A DNA stretch of 64,000 bases from Subtercola vilae (lineage in GTDB: Bacteria; Actinomycetota; Actinomycetes; Actinomycetales; Microbacteriaceae). Position 1 is the stretch's first letter. Each line of letters begins with the position of its first letter. Position numbers and translations under genes: made by a program. Positions 54,203 to 63,379 of the stretch are shown here, in pieces. The stretch lies in assembly GCF_004923255.1 (NCBI RefSeq), contig NZ_QYRT01000006.1:104570-168569 (forward strand), in the 5' to 3' direction. Under the pieces are notes generated by a model, which saw only the letters and a program-made list of their open reading frames with translations, did no database searches and was not told the DNA's origin.

Positions 54203-55775
54203 CACCCCCACCGCCCGACCGGTTCTGGTCGTCGATTTCGGTGCGCAGTATGCGCAACTCATCGCCCGTCGTGTGCGCGAGGCCAGCGTCTATTCCGAGA
54301 TCGTGCCGCACAACATCACAGCTGCCGAGGTGGCGGCCAAGTCACCCGTCGCAATCGTGCTGAGCGGCGGGCCCTCGAGCGTCTACGAAGAGGGTTCACC
54401 CGGGCTTGACCCGGCCATCTTCGAACTCGGTGTTCCTGTGCTCGGCATCTGCTACGGCTTTCAGGTCATGGCACGGGCGCTCGGCGGCGAGGTCGCCAAC
54501 ACGGGGCTCCGTGAGTACGGCGCCACAGACATGACCCTCACGGGCGACGGCGGCGTGCTCATGCGCGACCAGCCCGACGACCAGACGGTGTGGATGAGCC
54601 ACGGCGATTCTGTTTCGAAGGCACCGGAGGGGTTCACGGTGTTGGCCCGCAGTGCATCCACCCCCGTCGCCGCATTCGGCAACGATGCCACGCGCATGTA
54701 CGGCGTGCAGTGGCACCCCGAGGTGAAGCACTCGAAGTACGGTCAAGACGTGCTCGAGAACTTTCTGCACACGGCCGCGGGTATCCCGGCCGACTGGAAC
54801 AGCGGCAACGTCATCGCCGACCAGATCGCGCTGATCCGTGCGCAGGTCGGTTCGGGCAAGGTCATCTGCGGGCTGTCGGGCGGGGTCGACTCGGCCGTGG
54901 CCGCGGCAATCGTGCACGAGGCCGTGGGCGACCAGCTCACCTGCGTTTTCATCGACCACGGGCTGCTGCGCTCAGACGAGCGCCGCCAGGTCGAAGAAGA
55001 CTACGTTGCCTCGACGGGCGTTCGACTGGTGACAGTGGATGCCCGGCAGCAGTTCCTCGACGCTCTCGCGGGCGTCACCGACCCCGAGCAGAAGCGCAAG
55101 ATCATCGGGCGCGAGTTCATCCGCAGCTTCGAAGCGGCAGCAGAGGCCCTCGTTCTCGAGGCCGCGGCGACCGACGGTGAGCCGGTGAAGTTTCTCGTGC
55201 AGGGCACGCTGTACCCCGACGTCGTCGAGTCGGGCGGCGGAACGGGCACAGCCAATATCAAGAGCCACCACAATGTGGGCGGGCTTCCTGAAGACCTGCA
55301 GTTCGAGCTCGTCGAGCCGCTGCGTGCACTGTTCAAAGACGAGGTTCGCGCCATCGGGCGCCAGCTCGGGCTGCCAGAGGTCATCGTGGGGCGCCAGCCC
55401 TTCCCCGGCCCCGGTCTCGGCATTCGCATCGTGGGCGAGGTGACGTTCGAGCGGCTCGAGCTGCTGCGTGCGGCCGATGCCATCGTGCGGGCCGAGCTGA
55501 CAGCGGCCGGCCTCGACGGCGAGATCTGGCAGTGCCCCGTGGTGCTGTTGGCCGACGTTCGTTCGGTTGGCGTTCAGGGCGATGGGCGCACGTATGGGCA
55601 TCCGATCGTATTGCGGCCGGTCTCGAGCGAAGACGCGATGACAGCGGATTGGACGCGGTTGCCGTACGACCTGCTTGCGCGCATCTCGAACCGCATCACC
55701 AACGAGGTGGCCGGGGTCAACCGGGTCGTGCTCGACGTCACGTCGAAACCGCCGGGAACCATCGAGTGGGAGTGA
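54198..55775 (+). CDS. guaA: GMP synthase (glutamine-hydrolysing), probable ATT start
   Basis: Makes GMP from XMP, glutamine and ATP. 525 residues. Class I amidotransferase domain first ([27 protein letters not shown] with nucleophile Cys, QWHPEVKHS), then the PP-loop synthase ([12 protein letters not shown]) and C-terminal dimer domain ending [17 protein letters not shown]. In frame between the upstream stop (54150) and the conserved DFGAQ motif there is no ATG, GTG or TTG. An ATT at 54198 has GGAGG at 54187-54191, six bases upstream, and gives [14 protein letters not shown]. The first GTG (54273) would delete the motif. Confidence 0.92.
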   Translation: MSTPTARPVLVVDFGAQYAQLIARRVREASVYSEIVPHNITAAEVAAKSPVAIVLSGGPSSVYEEGSPGLDPAIFELGVPVLGICYGFQVMARALGGEVANTGLREYGATDMTLTGDGGVLMRDQPDDQTVWMSHGDSVSKAPEGFTVLARSASTPVAAFGNDATRMYGVQWHPEVKHSKYGQDVLENFLHTAAGIPADWNSGNVIADQIALIRAQVGSGKVICGLSGGVDSAVAAAIVHEAVGDQLTCVFIDHGLLRSDERRQVEEDYVASTGVRLVTVDARQQFLDALAGVTDPEQKRKIIGREFIRSFEAAAEALVLEAAATDGEPVKFLVQGTLYPDVVESGGGTGTANIKSHHNVGGLPEDLQFELVEPLRALFKDEVRAIGRQLGLPEVIVGRQPFPGPGLGIRIVGEVTFERLELLRAADAIVRAELTAAGLDGEIWQCPVVLLADVRSVGVQGDGRTYGHPIVLRPVSSEDAMTADWTRLPYDLLARISNRITNEVAGVNRVVLDVTSKPPGTIEWE

Positions 55776-55811
55776 GTGGCCTGTAGCCACTCGCTCACAG
55801 GCGAGGTTTTT
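55774..55811 (+). terminator. Two competing hairpins and T-run after guaA
   Basis: GAGTGGC-CTGTA-GCCACTC (55774-55792) overlaps by three bases with CTCGC-TCACAG-GCGAG (55790-55805), which is followed by GTTTTT. The second is an intrinsic terminator; the first would exclude it. The overlap may be chance. Confidence 0.6.
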
Positions 55812-55866
55812 CGGGGGTGTCTAGAAGTACTCCCACGGGGTGATGATGGGTGTCGCACGCCGGGTC

Positions 55867-55872
55867 TAGAGT
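55867..55872 (+). promoter_or_regulatory. -10 box of the ABC exporter operon
   Basis: TAGAGT at 55867-55872, six bases before the ATG of the micro-ORF at 55879. Confidence 0.45.
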
Positions 55873-55878
55873 GAGCGC

Positions 55879-55899
55879 ATGAAAGTGAGCATCACATGA
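55879..55899 (+). CDS. Six-codon leaderless leader ORF
   Basis: ATG at 55879 followed by AAA GTG AGC ATC ACA TGA gives MKVSIT. The start is six bases after TAGAGT, the spacing seen for other leaderless genes here. Its TGA overlaps the exporter ATG (ATGA at 55896-55899), which allows re-initiation. Expression is unproven. Confidence 0.35.
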   Translation: MKVSIT

Positions 55900-57632
55900 A
55901 ATTGATCCGCCTCATCTGGGCGTACGTCAGGCCGCACTGGCACCTCATCGTGGGTGTCGTGGTCTTTCAGCTTGCCCAGGCCATTGCGTCGCTCTACCTG
56001 CCCACGCTGAACGCCGACATCATCGACCAGGGCGTGGCCACTGGCGATACGGGGTACATCCTGGGCATCGGCGGCCTCATGCTGGCCATCACACTGGTGC
56101 AGGTGGTGTGCGCCATCGTCGCGGTGTACTTCGGGGCGAAGCTGGCGATGGCCCTTGGGCGTGACCTGCGGCTCGCGGTGTTCACCCGGGTGGGGGAGTT
56201 CTCCGAGCGTGAGGTGTCACAGTTCGGTGCACCGTCGCTCATCACGCGCACGACCAATGACGTACAGCAGGTTCAGATGCTGGTGCTCCTGACCTGCACG
56301 CTGCTGGTGTCGGCCCCCATCCTCGCGGTGGGCGGGGTCATCATGGCGCTCTCGCTCGACGTTCCCCTGTCGGGAATCATCGCGGTTGCAGTTCCTGTTC
56401 TGCTGGTGGTGCTGGCGCTCATCATCGTGCGTATGGTGCCGCTGTTCAGGCTGATGCAGAAGCGCATCGACACAGTGAACGGGGTGTTGCGTGAGCAGCT
56501 GACGGGCATCCGGGTGGTTCGAGCGTTCGTTCGCGAGCGGGTCGAGACGTCTCGCTTCGCGCTGGCGAACGGCGACGTGACCGACACGGCGCTGCGGGCC
56601 GGGCGGCTCTTCGCGCTGATGTTTCCCATCGTTCTGCTCGTGATGAACGTGTCGAGTGTGGCCGTGCTGTGGTTCGGCGCCTTTCGCATCGACGAGGGAT
56701 CGATGCAGATCGGCACACTCACCGCGTTTCTCACCTACCTCGTGCAGATTCTCATGGCCGTCATGATGGCCACGTTCATGGCCATTCTCATCCCGCGGGC
56801 GTCGGTGTGTGCCGACCGCATCACCGAGGTGCTCGACACCCCCTCAACCGTGGTGCTGCCGACGAATCCGGTGACGTCGGTTCTCGAGCACGGTCTCATC
56901 GAGCTCGACAATGCGAGCTTCGCTTACCCGGGAGCAGACCAGCCGGTGCTGTTGAACCTCACGTTCGTGGCGTCGCCCGGCAAGACCACGGCCATCATCG
57001 GCAGCACCGGGTCGGGCAAGACCACGCTGGTGAACATGCTGCCGCGACTCTTCGATGCAACCGAAGGTGAGGTTCGGGTCGACGGGGTGAATGTGCGAGA
57101 CCTCGACCCCGACCTGCTCTGGGGCAAGATCGGTCTCGTGCCGCAGAAGCCGTACCTCTTCTCGGGCACGGTGGCCTCGAACCTGCGCTACGGCAAGCCC
57201 GACGCGAGCGACGACGAACTGTGGGCGGCGCTCGACACTGCGCAGGCGCGCAGCTTCGTCGCCGAGATGGAGGGCGGGCTCGAAGCGCCCATCGCGCAGG
57301 GCGGCACCAACGTGTCGGGCGGTCAGCGGCAGCGCCTCGCCATTGCGCGGGCGCTCGTGAAGCGGCCCGAGATCTACGTGTTCGACGACTCGTTCTCGGC
57401 GCTCGACCTGGCGACGGATGCCCGGCTGCGGCAGGCGTTGCGGCGCGACGTGCGCGGGGCCACGATGGTCGTGGTAGCGCAGCGCGTCTCGACGATCATT
57501 GACGCCGACCAGATTCTCGTGCTCGAAGACGGGCAGATCGTCGACCGTGGAACCCACTCCGAGCTGCTCGAGCAGTCGGAGACGTACCGCGAGATCGTTC
57601 AGTCGCAACTGACGGCGGAGGAGGCGGCATGA
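55896..57632 (+). CDS. ABC exporter subunit A (degenerate-site half)
   Basis: 578 residues: six-helix membrane domain (1-320) then ATPase domain with GSTGSGKTTLVNMLP, Q-loop VPQKPYLFSG and signature VSGGQRQRLAIARA. Walker B reads IYVFDDSFSALD, where Asp498 replaces the catalytic Glu, and the H-loop has Gln529 (VVAQRVSTI) in place of His. This is the pattern of the degenerate subunit of heterodimeric exporters such as TM287/288 or BmrCD. Overlaps subunit B by four bases. Substrate unknown. Confidence 0.9.
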   Translation: MKLIRLIWAYVRPHWHLIVGVVVFQLAQAIASLYLPTLNADIIDQGVATGDTGYILGIGGLMLAITLVQVVCAIVAVYFGAKLAMALGRDLRLAVFTRVGEFSEREVSQFGAPSLITRTTNDVQQVQMLVLLTCTLLVSAPILAVGGVIMALSLDVPLSGIIAVAVPVLLVVLALIIVRMVPLFRLMQKRIDTVNGVLREQLTGIRVVRAFVRERVETSRFALANGDVTDTALRAGRLFALMFPIVLLVMNVSSVAVLWFGAFRIDEGSMQIGTLTAFLTYLVQILMAVMMATFMAILIPRASVCADRITEVLDTPSTVVLPTNPVTSVLEHGLIELDNASFAYPGADQPVLLNLTFVASPGKTTAIIGSTGSGKTTLVNMLPRLFDATEGEVRVDGVNVRDLDPDLLWGKIGLVPQKPYLFSGTVASNLRYGKPDASDDELWAALDTAQARSFVAEMEGGLEAPIAQGGTNVSGGQRQRLAIARALVKRPEIYVFDDSFSALDLATDARLRQALRRDVRGATMVVVAQRVSTIIDADQILVLEDGQIVDRGTHSELLEQSETYREIVQSQLTAEEAA

Positions 57633-59677
57633 GTGAGGCGCGGGGTTCAGGCGCGGGCGCCGGTGGGCCTGCTCGTGAGGTCGGTGGCGGTACCAGCGCG
57701 GGTGCCGGCGGCACGGCGGCAGACGATGCCGCGCCCGTGCGCACTCCTGTGCGGCGTGGGCCGGGCGGGGGTGGGCCCTTCGGCGGAGCGGGCATGCCGG
57801 CCGAGAAGTCGAAGGCCTTCGGGCCGTCGGCGAAGCGGCTGCTCGGCCGGCTTCGCCCCGAACGCGCCCTCATCGTGGTCGTCACGCTGCTGGCGGTCGT
57901 CAGCGTGACCCTGTCGGTGCTCGGGCCGCGCATGCTCGGCAGCGCCACGAACCTCATCTTCGCGGGAGTACTCTCGAAGCAGCTGCCGGCCGGTGAGACA
58001 CAGGCGCAGGTCATTGCGGCGCTGCGGGCATCCGGAAAGTCGTCGCAGGCCGATCTCCTGGGCGGGGTGACGCTCACGCCCGGTGCGGGAATCGACTTCA
58101 CGCAGCTGAGCGTGGTGCTGACGACCGTGCTGCTCATCTACATCGCCGCATCGGTGTTCAGCTGGGCGCAGTCGTATCTGCTGAACGGGGTGGTGCAGCG
58201 CACCGTGTTCCGTCTTCGCGGCGACGTCGAAGACAAGATCAACACGCTGCCGCTCGGCTACTTCGACACCATGCCGCGCGGCGAGCTGCTCAGCCGCGTG
58301 ACGAACGACATCGACAACGTGTCGCAGAGCCTGCAGCAGTCGTTGTCGCAGATCATGACGTCGTTGCTCACCGTCATCGGCGTCATCACAATGATGTTCG
58401 TCATCTCGCCGTTGCTCGCGCTCATCGCGCTGGTGACGATTCCCTTGACGCTGTTCGTGACCACCATGGTGGCGAAGCGTTCGCAGAAGCTGTTCGTGGC
58501 GCAGTGGAAGCACACGGGTACCCTGAACGCGCGTATCGAAGAGAGTTACAGCGGCCACGCGCTCGTGAAGGTGTTCGGTCGGCACCGCGAGATCACCGAG
58601 GTGTTCCGCCAGAAGAACGACGAGTTGTACAAGGCGAGCTTCGGGGCGCAGTTCGTCTCGGGCATCATCATGCCCTCAATGATGTTCATTGGAAACCTCG
58701 TCTACGTGGCCATCGCTGTGGTGGGCGGGCTCATGGTTGCGAGCGGGTCGCTGAGCCTGGGTGACGTTCAGGCGTTCATCCAGTACTCGCGGCAGTTCAC
58801 CCAGCCGCTCAGCCAGCTCGGGTCGATGGCCAACGTGCTGCAGTCGGGTGTTGCCTCGGCCGAGCGCGTCTTCGAGTTGCTCGATGCCGACGACCAGATA
58901 CCTGACCCGGTGCCGGCCGAAACTCCCGCGGGCGACCGGGGCAGGCTCGTCTTCGAGAACGTCTCGTTTCGCTACACGCCCGACCGCCCCCTCATCGACG
59001 ACCTCTCGCTGGTCGCGTTGCCGGGCCAGACCGTGGCCATCGTCGGGCCGACAGGGGCCGGCAAGACCACTCTGGTGAACCTGATCATGCGGTTCTACGA
59101 GCTCGACTCCGGCCGCATCACACTCGACGGCACAGACATCGCCTCGATGACACGCGACGACCTGCGGGGCCGCACCGGAATGGTGCTGCAAGACACCTGG
59201 CTGTTCGGTGGCACGATTCACGACAACATCGCCTACGGCAACCCCGCCGCGACAGAAGAGCAGATTCTGGCCGCCGCGCAGGCGACCTACGTCGACCGCT
59301 TCGTGCACTCATTGCCCGAGGGCTACGACACCGTGCTGAACGATGAGGCCGACAACGTGAGCGCGGGTGAGAAGCAGCTCATCACCATCGCGCGGGCTTT
59401 TCTCGCTCAGCCGTCGGTGCTGATTCTCGACGAGGCCACGTCGTCGGTCGACACGCGAACCGAGGTTCTGGTTCAGCGCGCGATGTCGGCGCTGCGGGCA
59501 GACCGCACCAGCTTTGTCATCGCGCACCGGTTGTCGACCATTCGTGACGCTGACCTCATTCTGGTAATGGAGGCGGGGCGCATCGTCGAGCAGGGAACGC
59601 ACGAGGTGCTTCTGGCGGCGGGTGGGGCATACGCGAACCTGTACAACGCGCAGTTCGCGGCGGCGCTGAGCGACTGA
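57629..59677 (+). CDS. ABC exporter subunit B (catalytic half)
   Basis: 682 residues. A Gly/Ala-rich N-terminal extension of about 70 residues precedes a six-helix membrane domain and an ATPase domain: GPTGAGKTTLVNLIM, VLQDTWLFGGTIHDNI, Walker B LILDEATSSVD with Glu602, and H-loop His633 (VIAHRLSTI). The signature is VSAGEKQLITIARA. With subunit A it should form one competent and one degenerate ATP site. ATGA overlap with subunit A. Confidence 0.92.
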   Translation: MSEARGSGAGAGGPAREVGGGTSAGAGGTAADDAAPVRTPVRRGPGGGGPFGGAGMPAEKSKAFGPSAKRLLGRLRPERALIVVVTLLAVVSVTLSVLGPRMLGSATNLIFAGVLSKQLPAGETQAQVIAALRASGKSSQADLLGGVTLTPGAGIDFTQLSVVLTTVLLIYIAASVFSWAQSYLLNGVVQRTVFRLRGDVEDKINTLPLGYFDTMPRGELLSRVTNDIDNVSQSLQQSLSQIMTSLLTVIGVITMMFVISPLLALIALVTIPLTLFVTTMVAKRSQKLFVAQWKHTGTLNARIEESYSGHALVKVFGRHREITEVFRQKNDELYKASFGAQFVSGIIMPSMMFIGNLVYVAIAVVGGLMVASGSLSLGDVQAFIQYSRQFTQPLSQLGSMANVLQSGVASAERVFELLDADDQIPDPVPAETPAGDRGRLVFENVSFRYTPDRPLIDDLSLVALPGQTVAIVGPTGAGKTTLVNLIMRFYELDSGRITLDGTDIASMTRDDLRGRTGMVLQDTWLFGGTIHDNIAYGNPAATEEQILAAAQATYVDRFVHSLPEGYDTVLNDEADNVSAGEKQLITIARAFLAQPSVLILDEATSSVDTRTEVLVQRAMSALRADRTSFVIAHRLSTIRDADLILVMEAGRIVEQGTHEVLLAAGGAYANLYNAQFAAALSD

Positions 59678-59691
59678 GCGGCCCCGAACGA

Positions 59692-59721
59692 CGAAGGGCC
59701 CGTCTCCCGACGGGCCCTTCG
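59692..59721. terminator. Hairpin between convergent exporter and BI-1 genes
   Basis: CGAAGGGCCCGTC (59692-59704) and GACGGGCCCTTCG (59709-59721), 13 bp with TCCC loop. No T-run longer than two follows on either side, but the position and strength suggest a bidirectional terminator. Confidence 0.7.
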
Positions 59722-59744
59722 TGTTGCCGGTGAGCGGCAGCAGA

Positions 59745-60542
59745 CTAGTTGCGTGCGATGGCGAACATGCGCAGCAGCTGCGTGTACAGAAAGACGAGCG
59801 TGACCACGAGGCCGAACGCAGCCGACCAGCCGTACTTGCGGGGCGCACCCGCAGTGACGCCGGTCTTGATCTGGTCGAAGTCGAGCACCAGCATGTACGC
59901 CGCAAGCAGCGTGGCAACGACGCCCAGCACCACGCCGAGCGGGATGCCGAAGAGATGAACCGAGCTGCTGAGGCCGAACGCGTCTTTGTTCACGCCGGTC
60001 ATGACAAGCACGAAGTTCACGAGCGAGAACACCGCGTAGCCGATCAGGGCGATCATGAAGATCTTGGTGTTGCGCTTCGAGGCGCGAATCTTGCCGCTCG
60101 CGAACAGGGCCAGCGTCACGGCGAACACGCAGATGGTGGCGATGACAGCCTGAACAACCACACCCGGGAACAGTCTCTCGAAGAACGAGGAGATCGCACC
60201 GATGAACAGACCCTGGGCGCCCGCGTAGAGCAGAATCAGCGGAGCCGACGGCTCGCGCTTGAAGATGTTGACCATGGCGAGGCCGAAGCCGATGAGCGCG
60301 CCAGGGATGGCGAGCGCGGGAATCTGCCAACCCACCGCAGCGAACGCGAGCAGCACGATGAAGCTGATGCCCGTCTTGACGATGACATCGTCGTAGCTCA
60401 TGCGATCAGTGTCGGCGGCGGTCGCGGTAGGCGCGTCGTACATCGCCTGCAGGCCGTCGGCCGAAAGTGTGGCCGAGGGCTTCACCGGCGCCTTACCGTT
60501 GAACACGGGATTTCGTGAAAAGGCCGGATTCTGGCTTGCCAA
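59745..60542 (-). CDS. Bax inhibitor-1 / YccA family membrane protein
   Basis: 265 residues with six or seven membrane helices after a 70-residue N-terminal region. GLFIGAISSFFERLFPGVVVQAVIAT and the end LVVTLVFLYTQLLRMFAIARN are typical of bacterial YccA/BI-1 proteins, including the family's acidic LDFDQI near the C-terminus. Role uncertain; some relatives are Ca2+ leak channels. The start is TTG at 60542 with AAGGGG six bases upstream; upstream starts give a basic non-conserved leader. Confidence 0.85.
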   Translation of the reverse strand: MASQNPAFSRNPVFNGKAPVKPSATLSADGLQAMYDAPTATAADTDRMSYDDVIVKTGISFIVLLAFAAVGWQIPALAIPGALIGFGLAMVNIFKREPSAPLILLYAGAQGLFIGAISSFFERLFPGVVVQAVIATICVFAVTLALFASGKIRASKRNTKIFMIALIGYAVFSLVNFVLVMTGVNKDAFGLSSSVHLFGIPLGVVLGVVATLLAAYMLVLDFDQIKTGVTAGAPRKYGWSAAFGLVVTLVFLYTQLLRMFAIARN

Positions 60543-60718
60543 TGGGTTCCCCTTGTCAGTGTGTCGAGTGTCAGTGCGTCGAGCATTCTCGGTGCCTCGA
60601 CTGCGGTCGTTGTGTAGGCACAAATCTATCGGGTGGTTCCGCAGATTTGCTGGATGTTCACATCTGTTAACGATCGCCCTGAGTTTCACGCTCGGTGGTC
60701 GCTGTCGGTGGGGTCGCC

Positions 60719-60724
60719 TAAACT
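60719..60724 (+). promoter_or_regulatory. -10 box of the helicase gene
   Basis: TAAACT at 60719-60724. Transcription would start near 60731, a few bases before ATG 60734, so the mRNA has almost no leader. Confidence 0.4.
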
Positions 60725-60727
60725 TGA

Positions 60728-63217
60728 GTGGATATGAACTCGCCTTCTGACCCGCACGCCCACAGCTCGACGCCCGTCATCGTCGGCGGCCCCGGTTCGG
60801 GTGGCGCAGCCGGCGGTTCTGGCGGGGGGGCGAGCTTTCACGACGCCCTGCTCGACGGGCTGAACCCCCAGCAGCGTGTCGCGGTCGAGTACCGCGGGCC
60901 GGCGCTGCTCATCGTGGCGGGCGCTGGTTCTGGCAAGACCAGTGTGCTCACCCGCCGCATCGCCGGGCTGATCGACAGTCGGGAGGCCTGGCCCAGCCAG
61001 ATTCTCGCCATCACCTTCACGAACAAGGCCGCGGCCGAGATGCGCGAGCGTGTGGGCGCACTGCTCGGGCAGACGGCTGAGGGCATGTGGATCTCGACGT
61101 TCCACTCCGCGTGCGTGCGCATCCTGCGCCGCGAGGCAGAGAACTTCGGCTTCACCAAGAGCTTCACTATCTACGACTCGCACGATTCCCGCACGCTCAT
61201 CAAGCGCATCATCAAAGACCTGCAGGCCGACACGTTCGGTTTCACCGTGTCGGGTGTGGCCGGCAAGATCTCGAAGCTGAAGAACGAGCTGGCTGACGCC
61301 GACAGCTACGCCCGCACCGCGAACTTCAACGACCCGCAAGAAGAGATCTTCGTCGAGATCTTTCGCCAGTACACCCGCAGCCTGAGCGCGGCCAACGCGT
61401 TCGACTTCGATGACCTCATCGGGCAGACCGTCTACCTGTTCCGGGCGTTTCCGCAGGTCGCAGAGACGTATCGGCGACGGTTTCGGCACATTCTGGTCGA
61501 CGAATACCAAGACACCAACCACGCGCAGTACGCGCTCATTCGCGAGCTCACCCTGCCGGTCGGAGAGAACGACGACGACAGCTATGCCCTGGTGCACGGC
61601 TTCGACGGCCAGCGAACCGCAGGGCTGCCCGGTGCCTCGCTCACCGTGGTGGGCGACTCCGACCAGTCGATCTACGCCTTCCGCGGTGCAGACATCCGCA
61701 ACATCGTCGAGTTCGAGCGCGACTTCCCCGGCGCCACCACGGTGCTGCTCGAGCAGAACTACCGGTCGACCCAGAACATCCTCACGGCCGCCAACGCCGT
61801 CATCTCGAACAACTTCGACCGCAAAGACAAAAAACTCTGGACCGACGTGGGTGACGGCGAGAAGATCATCGGGTTCACAGGGTACAGCGGGCACGACGAG
61901 GCGCAGTTCGTGGCCGACGAGATCGCGACGCTGCACGAGAGCGGCACCCCGTACAAAGACGTGGCCGTGTTCTACCGCACCAACGCCCAGACCCGTGCGC
62001 TCGAAGAGATCTTCATCAGAGCCGCTGTTCCGTATCGGGTGCTGGGTGGTACCCGATTTTACGAGCGAGCCGAGATCAAAGATGTGCTGGCGTACCTCAT
62101 TGCGGTGGCGAACCCTTTCGATGCGATGGCGCTGCGGCGCATTCTGAATACCCCCAAGCGTGGAATCGGGCCCGCCACCGAGACGGCACTCGCGGTCTTC
62201 GCGGAGACGAACGAGGTCAGCTACCGAGATGCGATGCGCCGGTCGAGTGAACTCGGTCTCGGGCCGAAGGTGACCACGGCCATCCTCGATCTCGCGGTGT
62301 TGCTCGACGAGGCCACGGCCCTCATCGACCCCGACCGCGCTGAAGGACCGGCACCGGTCAGCGAAGTTCTGGCATTGCTGCTCGAACGCAGCGGCTACGT
62401 CGTTGCGTTGCGGGCCGGGCGTGACCCGCAAGACGAGGCGCGCGCCGAGAACGTCGAAGAGCTGCTCGCCGTCACCAAAGAGTTCGCGAAGAACAATCCG
62501 GGCGGCCAGCTGGTCGACTTTCTCACCGAGGTCTCACTCGTTGCCGCCGCCGACGAACTCGACGACACCAGCGGAACGGTGTCACTCATGACCCTGCACA
62601 CCGCGAAGGGGCTCGAATACGAGGCGGTGTTCTTGACGGGTGTCGAAGAAGACCTGCTGCCGCACCGCATGTCGGCATCGGAGCCGGGCGGGCCCGCCGA
62701 AGAGCGACGCCTGTTCTACGTGGGCATCACCCGTGCCCGAAAGCGGCTCTACCTGTCGCTGGCCATGACGCGCGCGCAGTACGGCGAGACTGCTGTGGCG
62801 ATGCCGAGCCGTTACCTGCAGGAGATCCCTGCCGACCTCATCGACTGGCGGCAGTCTCCGGGTATGGCCACCTCGCGGGGCGGCACTCAGCCTCGAGCCC
62901 TGAACGCGAACCGGCCCGGCGGATTCAGCACTCGTTCGTCTATTCGAGCGAGCGACTCGCTCTCGTTCAGCGAGTCATCACTGCCGCCCGCCCCGCGCAC
63001 GAAAGCCGAGTGGCCGAACCGCATCACTGCGCAGGTGCGCGACAACGGTGACCTCGAGCTGCAGCCCGGAGACCGCATCCGGCACACCGACTTCGGTGAG
63101 GGCCGCGTGAACGCCGTCACCGGTGAGGGCACCAAGCGCGTGGCCCACGTGCAGTTCGATGCCGCCGGCTCGAAGAAGCTGCTCATCAAAATCGCCCCCA
63201 TCGAAAAAATCGCGTAA
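60728..63217 (+). CDS. pcrA: ATP-dependent DNA helicase PcrA/UvrD
   Basis: SF1A helicase of 829 residues for repair and replication restart. Motifs: LNPQQRVAVEY (Q), VAGAGSGKTSVLTRR (I), AITFTNKAAAEMRERV (Ia), LVDEYQDTN (II), VVGDSDQSIYAFRGA (III), LEQNYRSTQNIL (IV), VSLMTLHTAKGLEYEAVFLTG (V), FYVGITRARKRLYLS (VI). The C-terminal Tudor-like module is GDRIRHTDFGEGRV. The N-terminus is Gly/Ser-rich. GTG 60728 or ATG 60734 may be the start. Confidence 0.95.
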   Translation: MDMNSPSDPHAHSSTPVIVGGPGSGGAAGGSGGGASFHDALLDGLNPQQRVAVEYRGPALLIVAGAGSGKTSVLTRRIAGLIDSREAWPSQILAITFTNKAAAEMRERVGALLGQTAEGMWISTFHSACVRILRREAENFGFTKSFTIYDSHDSRTLIKRIIKDLQADTFGFTVSGVAGKISKLKNELADADSYARTANFNDPQEEIFVEIFRQYTRSLSAANAFDFDDLIGQTVYLFRAFPQVAETYRRRFRHILVDEYQDTNHAQYALIRELTLPVGENDDDSYALVHGFDGQRTAGLPGASLTVVGDSDQSIYAFRGADIRNIVEFERDFPGATTVLLEQNYRSTQNILTAANAVISNNFDRKDKKLWTDVGDGEKIIGFTGYSGHDEAQFVADEIATLHESGTPYKDVAVFYRTNAQTRALEEIFIRAAVPYRVLGGTRFYERAEIKDVLAYLIAVANPFDAMALRRILNTPKRGIGPATETALAVFAETNEVSYRDAMRRSSELGLGPKVTTAILDLAVLLDEATALIDPDRAEGPAPVSEVLALLLERSGYVVALRAGRDPQDEARAENVEELLAVTKEFAKNNPGGQLVDFLTEVSLVAAADELDDTSGTVSLMTLHTAKGLEYEAVFLTGVEEDLLPHRMSASEPGGPAEERRLFYVGITRARKRLYLSLAMTRAQYGETAVAMPSRYLQEIPADLIDWRQSPGMATSRGGTQPRALNANRPGGFSTRSSIRASDSLSFSESSLPPAPRTKAEWPNRITAQVRDNGDLELQPGDRIRHTDFGEGRVNAVTGEGTKRVAHVQFDAAGSKKLLIKIAPIEKIA

Positions 63218-63242
63218 CCCGCGCGCCTTTCGCCTCCGTTCG

Positions 63243-63283
63243 TGAGACCGGTGCGGCGAAGTGAGGTGCGCACATCGGTCTCA
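63243..63283. repeat. Imperfect palindrome after pcrA
   Basis: TGAGACCGGTGCG (63243-63255) pairs with CGCAC (63269-63273) and CGGTCTCA (63276-63283) across a two-base bulge. It lies between convergent genes. Its layout resembles the palindrome at 42653 though the outer arms differ. Confidence 0.5.
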
Positions 63284-63379
63284 TTTCGTCGCAGAGGTCT
63301 CAGCTGTCGAACCAGCGGCCGCGGCGGGTGGCCTCGCTGCGCGCTCGGCGGGGGAGCGGCGGCGGTTACAGGGAGGCGT

